64,000 bases of DNA from Cylicocyclus nassatus (GCA_958299035.1 CATQJL010000326.1:3362232-3426231); one strand, 5' to 3'; shown: positions 42,501 to 53,933, counted from the first letter of the stretch. The notes: generated by a model from the sequence alone, not told the origin. A program made the numbers and translations.

Positions 42501-44361
42501 GATAGTCACTAGTCTCCTCCGTCATTTTTGTATATAGAATTTTGATTGCATGAAAATAACAAACTGCTCGAGTAGCATACCAGAAGACCAACGAATTTTT
42601 TTCGGAGGTTAAGCGCTGCATCTGTTTGTGTAGAAAAAAATCAAAGTATTCATAGTTGGCGAGAGTCACTTGCAGCATTAGCAAACTGACTTTCTTATGG
42701 AGATCAAGTAGGCAGTAGATAACATTTTGAAAAATTAGGAAGATGGAGGCACTGCGACAAATCAGAGGCAATGAAATGCCATTTTGGAACATTTTATATA
42801 TATTATGAAGGCGTGAGATAAAATTATGCAAGGACTGTTATAATTGTATAGAATGGAATGACAAGAGGAAATTAATTGATATTTCAGGCTATCGCTCACA
42901 CTGCTATTTTAGGTAGTGATGGATCTTAGCATTCATGAGTAGAGAAGAAAGAAGTAGAACTTCTTATCCTTCCTCTCCCTCACCTCCCTCCAGAGTGAGG
43001 ATCAATGAAAGTATCTGAGTGAATGGTTATTGTACGGATTAGCTCTTCTTCCAATTCAGAAAGTGATGTATTATTGTAAGAAAAAATGCCTCGAGACTAA
43101 GGCCTCCTTCAAAACTTCAAACTTTTCGAATCAAATCTGTAAAGACTTTAAGCATTATTTTGAAGGCGTGGCTTGACAAACTCTTTCTGCAAAATTGGTC
43201 GCATCACACCACTCACCCCCTTTCTGCCAACATTTTTTGCGCTGCCATAACTCTCACCTGTCGGTGTCTTCCTCTCTCTTTTATATATTTCTCAAAAATC
43301 TATAAATAGTGACAGACTCACCCATCACAGTCGACACAATGAATTCTACCCGCTTTATCTCCTACGTAGACAAAACGCGACACCGGCCAAGCAAGAGACG
43401 TACATGCATCAATGAATTCCAAGTGAGTATCATACCATTTTTGCTGAAATACTTGAGCTTTCCTACAGAATACAGGCTCGTAGAATTTTTTCGAGTATGG
43501 AAGAACTGTGTTTACATACGAGATCCACTTACACCCTTTGATTACATACAAAATGTTCACCTTTGAAAAGTTATTGGCGACGCTTGAGAACTGGTCGGGC
43601 ATGATTGATGCCTCCTCCTCACATTGCCGAATGACTCACTATGAATACAAGACGAGAAGAAATCCTTTGGTGACGATGTTCAAAAGCGAGAGGACGACAA
43701 GATGTTTTAGGATGTGCGGTCTCTAAAGATTCCATTTACAGCGTAGTATAAAGAATTTTTGTGGAGCAACGAAATTGAAGCAAGTAAAATTGGAATGATA
43801 CAGATATGGGATGTAGGCAGTAAGAAATAAAAATTCCAGCATATTCAACAGGATCCAGATGTGCTATGAGCGGTTGCCCATACACTTGCGCACTCAGCTT
43901 TTCATGATTTCGAACGGTAAAGAACAAGTTTCGATGCATGTCGTAAATATGAATGGCCAAGAAGAAAAAACGCTTGAAGAGCATGACCGCGCATACTTCT
44001 AGAAAAAACTCGCAGCTTGTCGCGGGGGTGTAGTAGACGACTCGGCCATAAAACTGCCAACCAGTAGTGTATTGACGCAGTACGGGGTTGAGAAATGGTG
44101 AAATGAGGTGAAATGTGAGCGTATAGTGCAGACAAACATTCGATAAGATCAGCATTGACGGCTACTATGAACGAATGCGTACTACATCCCTATCGCAGTC
44201 TTTGGCAGTTAAACAAAAAAATGATTGATTAGTAAGGTGAATCAAATCAAAACTGCTTATGTGGCGTTCATGTCCCATAGCACCTATTGGACTTTTTGTT
44301 CGTCTGCTGTGCAAACAGAGTAAGCTCCATGCACTACTTTGAATATCCAAATCCCCTCCAG
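33523..44361 (-). CDS. WD-repeat beta-propeller protein, function unknown
   Basis: Exons in transcript order: uncertain 5' exons (about 44180-44361 and 43894-44150), then phase-checked 43640-43722, 43322-43443, 38373-38524, 38165-38326, 36574-36876, 36346-36486, 36107-36293, 35964-36056, 33523-33616. Blade signatures include FLAIHIYDMHRN, RFVYVGDKAGRIHCVDCD, ASTSTDDGFVTIG, LVLVGSSSGIHIVDAQSG, VHREIQLFDYKV, GENRGGVTLWDARVDDA, LALAGESGTVHLFDIAARK and, at the C-terminus, FVVRGTDKLLRLFRLDD. This is consistent with about seven blades filling most of the protein, so it probably acts as a scaffold; no partner can be named. The exon ending at 35964 reads into a TGA, but a GTGAGT donor there joins in phase to 33616, which restores a last WD blade. 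Introns 33617-35963 and 38525-43321 hold five transposable elements. The 5' edge of exon 36574-36876 is the least secure of the phased exons. Confidence 0.8.
33845..34509. mobile_element. Mariner-like foldback element in WD gene intron
   Basis: The 665-bp element has TTAGGTTGGCCCGAAAGTTC ends in inverted orientation flanked by TA (33843-33844, 34510-34511). The two halves are inverted repeats of each other almost to the centre near 34150, so the whole element can form a hairpin with roughly 300-bp arms. No transposase. Confidence 0.9.
34514..35193. mobile_element. Second MITE abutting the mariner-like foldback
   Basis: Inverted ends AGGTGTCCC...AAAGTACACACTTTTCAATCG and the reverse on the right (CGATTGAAAAGTGTG...GGGACACCCT). 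It begins only about 4 bp after the preceding element ends, so the two are inserted back to back. Inner subterminal repeats (CTACAGAA, GTAGAAG and AAGTTGAAGCCTCC) are also inverted. Confidence 0.8.
36877..38164 (-). other. 1.3-kb WD gene intron with MITE copy 3
   Basis: Besides the MITE at 37977-38087, the intron has coding-like open frames (37365-37547 and 37773-37970, minus strand) that are phase-compatible with neither flanking exon in a unique way. They could hide an extra exon of the WD protein; this was not resolved. Confidence 0.4.
37977..38087 (+). repeat. GC-rich palindromic MITE, copy 3
   Basis: Cleanest ends of the family: CTGGAAGGCGGGGC and GCCCCGCCTTCCAG, perfect inverted repeats. 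The core AAGGCTAGGTAATGATCAGA and GAGCACGCGCGCG aligns with the other two copies, but the segment GTGACCTAATT is lost, making this copy shorter (111 bp). Confidence 0.85.
38623..39425. mobile_element. Mariner-like element in the 4.8-kb WD gene intron
   Basis: 803 bp with ends TTAGGTTGGCACATAAGT and ACTTATGTGCCAACCTAA flanked by TA on both sides (38621-38622, 39426-39427). The interior is AT-rich with no transposase frame. It lies 99 bp upstream in transcript terms of exon 38373-38524. Confidence 0.9.
40345..40853. mobile_element. MITE with TGTCTCATAATTTTTT ends in WD gene intron
   Basis: 509 bp; ends TGTCTCATAATTTTTTTACC and TAAAAAATTATGAGACACCC are inverted repeats beside TA. The interior contains a minus-strand ATGGCTAGAAATGAAGAAAA block and AGCTATATAA, both shared with the element at 22277-22915, and a CAAGATGGCTATC-like block shared with 59307-60251. 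Confidence 0.85.
40857..41288 (+). other. 143-codon open frame antisense in WD gene intron, origin unknown
   Basis: The longest plus-strand frame in this intron, starting just after the MITE that ends at 40853 and ending just before the foldback at 41297. It is cysteine-rich in its middle (RCKCC). No splice structure or family recognised; it may be a remnant of a transposon host sequence or accidental. Confidence 0.25.
41297..42098. mobile_element. 800-bp foldback element with nested perfect palindromes
   Basis: Two arms of about 390 bp are inverted copies around a centre near 41700. Each arm carries the same 26-bp perfect palindrome built on CCCCTGGGGATCCCCAGGGG (41539-41564 and 41867-41892) and the block CCCCGCGGGGATGTACGTGCA. 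The left arm has an extra segment of about 45 bp near its outer end. Both arms still encode the open frame containing KLQKQDRERRRKIYRLARY or its NLQ variant, so the copies are recent or conserved. Confidence 0.9.
42099..43321 (-). other. Remainder of WD gene intron
   Basis: AT-rich intronic sequence with no recognised element. A 128-codon minus-strand frame (42445-42831) lacks phase-compatible splice sites and resembles no family. Confidence 0.4.
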
Positions 44362-45746
44362 CTGTGAAAAAATAAGGAAATAAAGGCTAGGGCGGAGTCA
44401 AGTACAAGAAACTGATCACAACTGCCGGGGCAAAAGTGAAATTACGCATTCGTTCAATGTGGGTGTTACACTGAAGTGAACGGTGGGAGAAATGGGATCG
44501 ATGAAGAGGGGAACGAGAGAAAGTATGCGAAAAATAGAGACGGTCAACGATTCTTATGGAGTTATGGATGTGTTCGTATCTCCTTGGATACGTAATCTTG
44601 AGTTACGCTAAGGAGTAGAGCTCAAGCAAGCGCGTCATAGACTCAGTGAAAAACTTCGGGGTCTGGTTTTCGAAATCTGTAGCTTCTTGGCTAAAAGTTC
44701 TGGGACTAGCCAATACCGGTTTTTGCTAACCAGCGGTAAGGAAGCGGTTCTCTGCCGGCAAAAGTGAACCGCAATTTGGAGTGCACATAAGCGAAGCTAA
44801 CTAGTGTGTAAAAGGAACCATACCGTTCAGCTTTACTTAAAAGCGTTTACTACTAAAAATAGCGCTTTTAGCTGCTTTTTTTGAATAGTTTCGATAAGTA
44901 AAACTATCTCTCGCCACAAAACCTTTTTATAAGGGAACATTCGAAAATAGCATGCATGTAATTGTTGCGCAATAATTCAACGAAACGTGACATAAATGCG
45001 TCGCAGCTTGATAGGAATGCCAATCAAGACAGCTGTTTGATAAGAGTGATGAGAGCTTTTTTCCGTTTCGCCCTAGCAAATGGCCAATGATGTTTAGTGT
45101 TTTCCATTTCTTAATTCTCTCTCTAAGCATTTTCTCATAGCCTTCCGAGTCCATAAATTCAATTTCCTACGCATACAAAAGCCTTCTTTTACCTAGACTT
45201 TGAATTGCCTTGTTCACACTGTTATCAAGAAACAAAAACCCCATTCTGTGACTATAAATAGTAGTGAAACTGCTAGTAAACAAAATAGAATTTTCCTTTT
45301 TAGAGTGCTTAGCGCTTTTTGAGGAACGCAATATAGTAAACTTTTCGCCTTACCTTTGCGATAACTTATCAGTCAAAGCTTCACCAATTACCGTCAAAGT
45401 CATCGCTTCAAAATGAAGATTAGCACTATGATGCATCAGGCCATCGAAGCATTATATGTCTTATCATTCCGTTCGAGCATTGACACGTGGCAAATGTTTG
45501 CATTACAAAGCGAGATCTAATGTTTATAACATTTTTATAACGTCCAGTTCACTTATATTCGTGAAGAAAAAAAGATTTCAAAAGAAGAAAAGGAGTGAGG
45601 TGTTGTGAAATGCAGAGACCTTGAGCATAAGATTTTGATTTTTATGATTATATTGTTCGTCGTGCTCTTACCTCTATTTTAGAGTGCCTCCAATTTATAG
45701 TAATTTCTGCAGATATACCAGGGAGGCGGCACTACCGGTATAGTTC
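44362..45746. other. Intergenic region upstream of the WD gene
   Basis: Presumably holds the WD gene promoter and first exon or 5' UTR, but no start codon exon could be placed. Otherwise nothing recognised. Confidence 0.4.
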
Positions 45747-45749
45747 TTA

Positions 45750-46206
45750 CAAGGGAAGGATACTAACTTAGATTCGACTATTGAGATGAAACACATATGT
45801 TTGGAATCAGCTTGGAACGCTGATTCCAAATATGCTGTTCCTAGCTGCTTAGCATTATTTCGGAGCGAGTTATGGTATTTTTTCTATGCAAAGTTTGCGT
45901 GCTTCTCGACCTGCTGATGCTACGGTGTCGACGTCTAGGTGATTTTGCAATTGTATAATGCTTCCTTTCAAGATCGGAAAAATCAATCTGATCCTAGTTT
46001 AACATCCTAACACTTTTTTCGAGCAGATTTTTATCTACACGCCTCTTACAAAAGTTTGTTAGTAACTCACAAATGCAAGCCCATAACTCGCTTTGGAATA
46101 ATGCTAAGCAGCAAGGACTAGCATGATTGGAATCAGCGTTCAAAGCTGATTCCAAATGTATGTGTCACATTTTGAAAGGCGAATCTAAGTTAGTATCCTT
46201 CCCTTG
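45750..46206. mobile_element. PIF/Harbinger-like foldback MITE with inner hairpins
   Basis: 457 bp, ends CAAGGGAAGGATACTAACTT and AAGTTAGTATCCTTCCCTTG inverted, flanked by TTA direct repeats (45747-45749, 46207-46209), the PIF/Harbinger target signature. Each arm contains its own small hairpin formed by GGAATCAGC and GCTGATTCC. Confidence 0.85.
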
Positions 46207-46451
46207 TTAGCCCCGAAACCGGATAGAGTTCAAAAACTCTGAGAAAAGATTTTAAGACTCTTTTGTATGTGTCTAGTATTTCATCTATCAAATGCATAAA
46301 ACAATTTTGTCACAATGCGAGCCATAGACCTTGCAGCTTCCAGAAAAGAGGGAGTGGAGGCAGCCAGTTTTCCAGAAAACTGTTTTGCAAAACTAGTTGG
46401 AATTTTTGTAACATGATAATTTGCAAATAAAAAGCCAGCTGCGCAAATCCT

Positions 46452-46464
46452 CCCCCCCCCCCCC
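46452..46464. repeat. 13-base poly-C run
   Basis: Uninterrupted run of C on the plus strand in intergenic DNA, one of several C/G homopolymers in the window. Confidence 0.9.
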
Positions 46465-46994
46465 TCGCTCCCTCGGTTTGCGAATAGGAGAAACTGAAGT
46501 ATCTAACTGAGTGCAAGGTGCTATCAAGTGAAAATGATGAAAGTACAGAGGCAGCTATCAAATGATCAGTGTCACATATCAGACTGGACTGAAAGGTAAA
46601 CAATCTGGCTGTAGCTTACTTTTTTCGACGGAAAAGCTACTTAACCCTGAGCCTTTTCTTCTCTATTGATCGTGAAGGTCTGTGCAACATGTTGAAACTG
46701 TCGGTCGATTGGATTATAACCAATTTTGAGAGATTGCAAATTGGAGTGAAATTTAGATTTTGGCGATGAAAGAAGAAAAATAACAGCTAAATAGAGGATT
46801 TTCAAAACTGCACTAAGATGATTATTAAACGGTGCAGCTCATAATAGGTTCTCCACTGATTTGGCTTCGAATACTCCTCAACGATATTTTAAGCACGGTC
46901 AACAATGCTTTTCGCTGACGCAGTCTTACGTAGTTTATCTCCATCAATGTCGGCTCTTTTCTTCGGGCACCATTGAAAAGAAATGCTCTATGTA

Positions 46995-47665
46995 TTAGGT
47001 TGTCCCGAAAGTCCGTTTCATTTTTGAAAAGTCGTAACTTTGCGCTGTCTCAACGGATTTACTTCAGTATATTTTCATTAGAAAGAGTAAGTCTTTCTCT
47101 TTCGAAAGCTGTTTTGCTGAGCTTCTGCTACGCATTGAGTGTAGGGATGAATATAGAAGAAAAGACAATATAAACTTTGCTCATTTTAACTCAGATCGCC
47201 AAAAATCTAACGCTGCAGAAAAATCTGAAATCGTCGATGCATAGATTTTTTGCTCTTACTGTAGAAAGTTTGTCCTGTTTGGAAGTCTCTTTAAAAAGTT
47301 ATAATCTTCTAGAAAATGTCAAATTAATTAATTTCGGGGTTTTCTGCAGTAAACTGGTATTTCGCAACTTCTCACAGGGAAGTCCAAACAAGACAGATTT
47401 TTCAAGGTTGAGAAGAGTAGGTCAAAAAACTTATGTGTTGACGATTTCAGATTTTTTTGCAGCGTTCCCGATACTTGGCGACCTCACTTAAAATGAACAA
47501 AGTTTATATGGTCTTCTTTTTCTATTTTTATCTCTGCAGTCAATGAGTTGCAGAAGCTCCGCAAAACAGCATTCGCAAGCAAAAGACCAACTCTTTCTAA
47601 TAAAAATATAATGAGGTAGTATGATTTTTCAAAAATGAAACGACAGAACTTTCGGGACAGCCTAA
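46995..47665. mobile_element. Mariner-like element
   Basis: 671 bp with ends TTAGGTTGTCCCGAAAGT and ACTTTCGGGACAGCCTAA; TA precedes the left end, while the right flank is TT. Subterminal TTTTTGAAAAGTCGTAA and the right-hand equivalent are diverged inverted copies. No transposase. Confidence 0.85.
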
Positions 47666-49385
47666 TTCATCGATCACTAAGCATTACAACAAAAATTCGT
47701 TTCGTCATGTAAGTAGAGGTGCCAATCAGTTTTCTCGAGAAGTAGGAGTGAATGGTGCACATTTGGCTTAGTAGAAATACTCAACGAGAAAGTAAAGATT
47801 CACTTCACTAAAGTTAACACAGAACTGTGCCTTAAGTGTTGGCTTTGAGCAGAACAGGTTATATTCTGCTTTCTAGCAAGTCGATGTCCACAAAGCAATG
47901 TGAATCTGACCGAAACTAGAACTGAGCCCTCGTAAATCTTACGCTGCGTATGCACTCGCACAAAGAAGAGGGATAGTTAAAATATGGTTCCACAAGTCAA
48001 TGGTAATAATACTTTTTTGGAAACCATCTTAGAGGGTACATGCTATCAAATTTTCTTTCTTGAGTTTTATTTTTATATATAACTCTTGTAGGCAAACTAA
48101 CGACTGATGCATCAGAAACCTACATGAACCATTATCCTTTCTGGTGGTCATACTTCTAAAACACTCGACCAGTAATACTCATTCTATAAACACATAGGTC
48201 TGTAATTTTCTCAATTTACACTCTATCTCAAGCTATGGTGTAATGCTTTGAGAAAGGCTAGATAGGAGGAAGTTTCCAGACATGGTTTTTCTACCATTGA
48301 TCATCATAACCAAAAGTGACTTTGGGAATCTTCCAAGGAAAGTCACAGCTTTTTTACGTGCTAGTTCCAAGAAATTAGGACCTGGACATCATGCTTGGTA
48401 TGCAAAATGTTGGTAAAACCATGTCCCTTTGAAAAATAGTTTCTTGCAGCTTGTGAGTGTGGTCTTCTTAGAACTCTAGAGAGCTTCTAAAAGTATTCGA
48501 AAAATCACAGAATTAAACGAAGTTTGATTTGGCATCAGTCTCATGTTCTATTTATCTGCACTATATCAGTATTTTCCTCAACTGCTACAAATTGCTTGAA
48601 GTAAACATAACAATAATAACGAATTGTGGTCTTCTTAGAACTGTCATGGTGTTGTCTGCTTTAGTGAATAGGTGTGGAGTTCATAGTTGCATTTCAATTC
48701 AAGTCTGACATGTGTTTGTACTTACATATGAGAACTCATTCTACAATAGAATGAAAACACTTAAAAAATGATTTTTGACACTATGTTGTTAGGAGAAAAG
48801 CTTCGACAAGAAGAATCAGAGAAAGATTTCGCTCGCGAAGTCAAACCATCCTGTACTTTCTTTCCTGGGGAACTTGCATTCCAGAAGCCGTGGCCTCATC
48901 AAACTTTTTTAATGAATGAAAAGTCACCAACAATGTGCAAGCAATTCTATAACTGCAGCCCTCGGATAAATGGGCTATTTAAGGTGATTATCAGGCTGCC
49001 CAAATAATATTGTCGCTTTTAGGATTGTCGATGCTGGAATATGATATCCGAAGAGGCGCTACAGTAAATTCTTGATTATACTCCAAATAAGAAATCCAAG
49101 AATGTTAGGAGTTGAAATCGCCATTTCGTCTACCATTTTTTACTAATTTCTAGCCATAAGAATGCAGCAAGCATTTTATAAATGTTTGTGTGACTGCTAC
49201 ATGTTAGACCGATTGTTATGGTTCGTAAGGATTTTTTTGCTACTGAAGTCCACAAGCTGCCTGTTTTTGGACGATTTAAAAGTTTTTACATTTTGAAATC
49301 ACCTGAAAACTTATTACGCGCGCCATTTCACAGGTTCTATAAGATTTATTGTATTTACATATGTACAAAGACCTAAGCACGGCTA
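47666..49385. other. Intergenic region downstream of the M6-like gene
   Basis: No gene recognised. AGGCTGCCCAAATAATATTG near 48991 resembles a mariner end, and near 49141-49190 a block with TTTCTAGCCATAAGAATGCAG matches the core of the elements at 22277 and 40345, so a decayed element of that group probably lies here without a recognisable right end. Confidence 0.4.
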
Positions 49386-51633
49386 TCAGCTTATTGCCTT
49401 CATCTCGTATCTCTCCTTTTGTTCGTGCCTTTCTCTCTGTCTTCGCTCCTTTGCTGCTTGCCGTTTTCCCAAACCGTAAACGACAGCGTTTTGCAGGAAA
49501 AGCATAGCTGAAGCATAAACATCTCCATCAATAAATCACCAAAGGTGTCCAAGTTCTTACCTCCCAAAGTTACCAAAGCAAGTATGAAAGCTAGGAAAAA
49601 GTTCCACACTTGGTTGTTGTTCTTTGAGCATAGGATTTCCTTTTTTTCTGCACAGAATGTCATGTCCATCTTCTTCAAAAAATTTAGTTAGTTGTTAAAT
49701 ATCAAGACAGTATAATGAGTAGACTAACCTTGTTGCTGAACCGATTGACTATGGCTGGTATCAGTACTTTGAAATCGAAACACTGCTGATCGACCAGAGC
49801 ACAAAAAGAATATATGCCGCCAATGAACAGGAAGTATACTGCAATGAAAGGTGTTAAATATAGCTTCAAAACAATGAAAACAAAGAACTTACTCAGGAAC
49901 ATCGAAAATATGAAGCACGTTACTATAACCCAAAGCAAGAGAAATCCTTGTGAAGTGAATGAAGAAAAAAACAGAAGGCAGGGAGAACCACAAAGTCGGA
50001 GGGCATTCGAAAATACACGTGCTAAATAATTTCATTTAAATGCATTGCCCGAAAAAGTTTGAAATAGAAATTCCTGTTACAGCTCACTTAGTGACCCATC
50101 AACACATTTTGAAAATCTGTAAAACTTGCCTGAGGCGAGATAGGCAAAGAATAAGTAGATTATGACACTTGCAGTGATAAGAAATAACAGTGCTTGCAAC
50201 CAGAATGAGGCGAGTTCTCCAATGGAAATGAATGCATTTATCTAAAAAAGTATTGGGTACCTAGTGTTTCGGCAGAAAAACAAAGTGCTTAGATTCTTTA
50301 GCACAGAAAGGGTTTAGTTTTTTAAGTGAATTTTAGGTAACAGCATGAAATATATAGTCACGAACAATTTGCATCTGCTTGAGAACATGGAACTAAAAAC
50401 GTTCAGATAGTCCTGTGTCAAATTATTTTTTTCTTTTTTTTTGTTTACAAATTGATTCTTACAGTGCCAGGTTAAAAAACATTCTAGAAATAAGAGATGC
50501 ATCATCTACATGCTGGAAGCTCGAGTGATGTATAATGTATTTTGAATATTAAGTTCTGTAAACTTCGAAGGCAGCTGCTGGATTCGACTTGCTACAGGAA
50601 TAATCTTATAATGGGTAGATGAAGGATGCAAGAAGCTTATATAAAAAGGAGTCAGCACATTAGAAATTATTTTCATTTGTGTTGCATATGCAGATTTTTA
50701 GAATACACCAAATCACCACAGTATTTCGCTGTCAACAATTCATCGAAAGCGAAATAGTTTGAAAGGTTGTATAATAGTTCAGATACACCAGCCATATGTT
50801 TACTGTTTACTATCATGTCACACATCCATTCAGATGCTATGAATAGTATTAATTCTTGCGAATACTGAAACGCTTTTTTCCGCAAAATAAAAACACTCTC
50901 TCTATAGCTGATGAACGTATAAACTTCAATTCGAATGTTGCCAAGATGCAGATATTGTAATCATTACGAAAAAATGAAGTTATAAAAAACTCACTAGACA
51001 AGGACTTTCCGAGAAAGAATTCTTCATGTAGCAAAAGAGAACAAACGAGACTCTTTTGATAAGAATGTGATAAGCGCACGGTAGCAATACTAACAATTGC
51101 AAGAAGTAATAAACATTCACTGCTATACGAAAAACTCCAACTTTGCAACATACCTGCTTTGAAAATCCACTCAAACCACGATGAAAGAAAATACTAAAGG
51201 CTAGACAAGAAAAGATAGCAATAATAGCAGCAATAGCTGTCGGCCACACAGAAGGAGCCAGTTTCATTTTCTGAAAAATATTCGATAAAAATGTGACAGA
51301 CAAGAGAACTGGAGTTTTCAAAGATGCAAGCGTCCAGCCGCGCGGGTCTCGCTTCGACGAAAACATCGAACACGGTAAACCTTGTGTGACAGCACGTAAC
51401 TCAGTCGGTAAGAAAAAATCGACGTGAAAACTCGCATATCTCGGATTTGCCAAGATTGTTTTGTTTTTATAACATATCGCATTGATCGGCCAGAAACAGC
51501 TGAGAGCATTAGCGCGTAAATCTACTCGCATCAATTTTGCAGTGTAACACAGATTGAAACGAACCGCTTTTTCCAGCTCCCTCCTTGCGCGGTGCTGCTC
51601 CTGCAGAAGTTCGGCATCGGCCCGGTCCTTCAT
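49386..51633 (-). CDS. Four-transmembrane protein resembling PLP/DM20/M6 family
   Basis: Seven exons in transcript order, all in phase: 51565-51633, 51154-51270, 50130-50241, 49893-50021, 49729-49838, 49561-49672, 49386-49507; 256 aa. A charged cytoplasmic N-terminus (MKDRADAELLQEQHRARREL) precedes helices around PTAIAAIIAIFSCLAFSIFF, FWLQALLFLITASVIIYLFF, LLLWVIVTCFIFSMFLIYFL and FFLAFILALVTLGAMLFL, and the tail is highly charged. The second extracellular loop has four cysteines (CALVDQQC and CAEKKEILC) placed as in myelin proteolipid/M6 proteins, where they form disulfides. Length and topology fit the family, whose invertebrate members are neuronal or epithelial membrane proteins. Identity at residue level is weak, so another tetraspan family is possible. 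The third intron begins with GC (G|GCAAGT). The frame is open across the first intron, but retention would remove the family-like structure. Confidence 0.65.
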
Positions 51634-52311
51634 GCTGGCGAATACCAACACCACCGACGACCTTCACTGTTAGCTGTAGCTGTCGGGGGATGATTCTTCG
51701 GGGGTCTCTTTACCCCCGCACTCGGCACCCCCGATCAATAGCGGCTGTGTCCAGTGCTGAACTGGCTGCCAGCGACGAATGATTGTCTCGTGCATCCGAG
51801 TGGACAGGCAAGGTGAACATCTTCGTGCACTGATCGGCTGTGCCAACAAGGCCAAAACTACCTAAAATCACGGTCTGCTCAAATAGCGATTATCTCCCGA
51901 CTTTGATCGGTCTAAGGCTTCCTGGTTCGTCTTCCTACTCCCATAACTTTTTTAAGTCAAAGAGACGCGCTACACTCAAGTAGAAGGATGTAAGGACTCC
52001 GTACAGTAAGTGTTTTAACCGTTTTCAAGATAAAGGAAACAGCCCTCCTTCCTTACCGAGGAATTCCGGGAAGGGCTACTAAACATTTATCATCTCCATC
52101 TAAGGGAGGGAACGAAACGGAATTTTGATTTTGATTTTTTTATTTCCACGTATAGTTCCTTGTCCATAACATTTAGTAAGTTTAATTGTGTCGCTGACGT
52201 AAGACTGGCTGTTATCATGTTTTCTTTTTCTCTTTCTATTCATTTCTTCTTGGTGCACCTTGAGTTTATTCAAAAAATAAATAACTTAGCTTGATATAGA
52301 ATTCGAATTTT
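51634..52311. other. Promoter region of the M6-like gene
   Basis: GC-richer stretch (51640-51860) immediately upstream of the start codon on the minus strand, then AT-rich DNA. No coding exon recognised. Confidence 0.4.
52265..52270 (-). terminator. Polyadenylation signal for the gene ending at 52312
   Basis: AATAAA on the minus strand about 42 nt after the stop codon. Confidence 0.5.
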
Positions 52312-52449
52312 TTATTGTTTCACTTGGGTTAGAGTTTGATTCTGCGATAACTGTAGGAATGCAAAAGAAAAACAATGTAAAAATTCTCTTACTTCAATTG
52401 CTGTTAATAGCTCTGTCATCCAATCGTTAAAAATATCCGTATCTTGCTG
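52312..52449 (-). CDS. 3' end of an unidentified gene
   Basis: Exons 52393-52449 and 52312-52350 join in phase through a GTAAGAG...CTACAG intron and encode DIFNDWMTELLTAIELSQNQ within 31 residues ending in TAA. The acceptor CTTGTAG precedes the first exon. Upstream, coding-like residues ending LFGTWKNCRK are seen near 52520, but no phase-compatible junction was found, so the gene's 5' part is unresolved. No family recognised. Confidence 0.45.
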   Translation of the reverse strand, partial: QQDTDIFNDWMTELLTAIEVREFLHCFSFAFLQLSQNQTLTQVKQ

Positions 52450-53627
52450 CTACAAGCTCTCATCAACATGGTTTTCTCCAAAATATGCACGCTCGATATG
52501 AAACATAAAAAGTTCCTCCTCATTTTTCCTACAATTTTTCCACGTGCCAAAAAGCACATCTATCACTGAGTATTTCAAGCAGCTGGTGAAATGGCTTGTA
52601 AGAAAAATTATGTTGTTGTGAGATTGTGACACTGAAGCTGTCCGTAAATTTTTGTTGAAAGATTGATTAGTTGGATGGCAAAACAAAAGGTCTATTATTA
52701 ACAACGAGCACATGTTTGGGACACTTATACTGGTGAAAGCTACGAATAAAAGTGAGAGTACAGCAGTGGAAAGTGATTTGAAGAGAGTCTTAACGCTTTA
52801 CAGAATGTAGCGTCACAAAACGGGCCGGTAAAAAGGCACTTATTCAGGAATCTAGGATTTTCATGCAGCATGATGAACTACAGAGAAGACATGTCGACAA
52901 TGTTGACACAAATCACATCCCCCTGGAAAAATTTCACAAAGTCGAGAATCGTTTGTAATATTGTGAGCTAAAGTACAAAGGACAAGTAAGTTGGTTACAT
53001 CAACAAAAGTCTTTTATTGACCGAAAAAGCCGTCCTGATTATCATAAAACTGGTCAGATGAATCTTAACTCTTCGTAAATCGCACTTTAAGACGAAAATT
53101 CTATCTCAAAACATACGAAATGTTTACGAATGTGAGTTGAGTTTCTAACTCAGCTGTAAAGAAGTGTTGCTATTGATAAAGTTACATGATTAGCTTATGT
53201 ACAAATAAAATATTTGGAAGAGATAAGCGAAATTTTCGAAGGTATAGAAGAAAAAAACTGATGTGCGCTGCCTTGAGGTTTGAAAGAGTTCCTGGAGTTG
53301 TACAGAAATAAGAGGAAAAAAATTTAATAAAACTTCTGCCTGATGTAAACTCAGGCTAGACATTCCGGTCATCATGTGCAAAAACTCAGAAGGTCGTAAT
53401 GTAACAGATAAATATTTGTTGAGCTTCCAAGGGTGGTCGTATATTCATGATTTACGCTCACACAACGGATGGTGACAATGCCGAAATTAATTCGTGCATG
53501 CATAAAAAGTTGTTGCATTGAATCAATTCCTTTGCAAGCTTCAAAGCGATATTTTGGTATTCTGCGAGCGAGAAGGGACTATAATGGCGCAATTTTTTAC
53601 TCGTTTGAAGTGTGGATTACACCTTTA
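52450..53627. other. Region possibly holding 5' exons of the gene ending at 52312
   Basis: Short minus-strand coding-like pieces after good acceptors are visible (for example GCDLCQHCRHVFS near 52920 and ELFQTSRQRTS near 53290), but they could not be chained in phase. Confidence 0.3.
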
Positions 53628-53930
53628 AAGGCAGTGGATCAGCAGAATGCACCCTTCTCAGATTTTGGTGGATTTACGTGATAGGCTCCCCCAAATACAC
53701 TGTAGTCCAAACCCCATCCGCCAATTCATGCGCCAAGTCCTGAAAAATGCGCTTCAAAACTCCACCAACTTTCCATTGAATGGGCGGGGTTGATGGAGTT
53801 TTGAAGCGCATTTTTTCAGGACTTGGCGAGTGAATTGGCGGATGGAGTTTGGGCTACAGTGTATTTAGGGGGTCTACTACCTGAATCCACCAAAATCTGA
53901 GAAGGGTCCATTCTGCTGATCCACTGCCTT
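53628..53930. mobile_element. Foldback MITE with TTA target duplication
   Basis: 303 bp; ends AAGGCAGTGGATCAGCAGAA and TTCTGCTGATCCACTGCCTT are perfect inverted repeats, flanked by TTA (53625-53627, 53931-53933). The arms remain complementary nearly to the centre at 53770-53790. TTA points to PIF/Harbinger-type mobilisation. Confidence 0.9.
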
Positions 53931-53933
53931 TTA

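Noticed and set aside
50980..51654. Single 225-codon open frame on the minus strand
   Set aside because: It spans the first intron of the M6-like gene. The middle part has no family-like structure, and splicing 51565 to 51270 keeps phase and gives a normal tetraspan protein.
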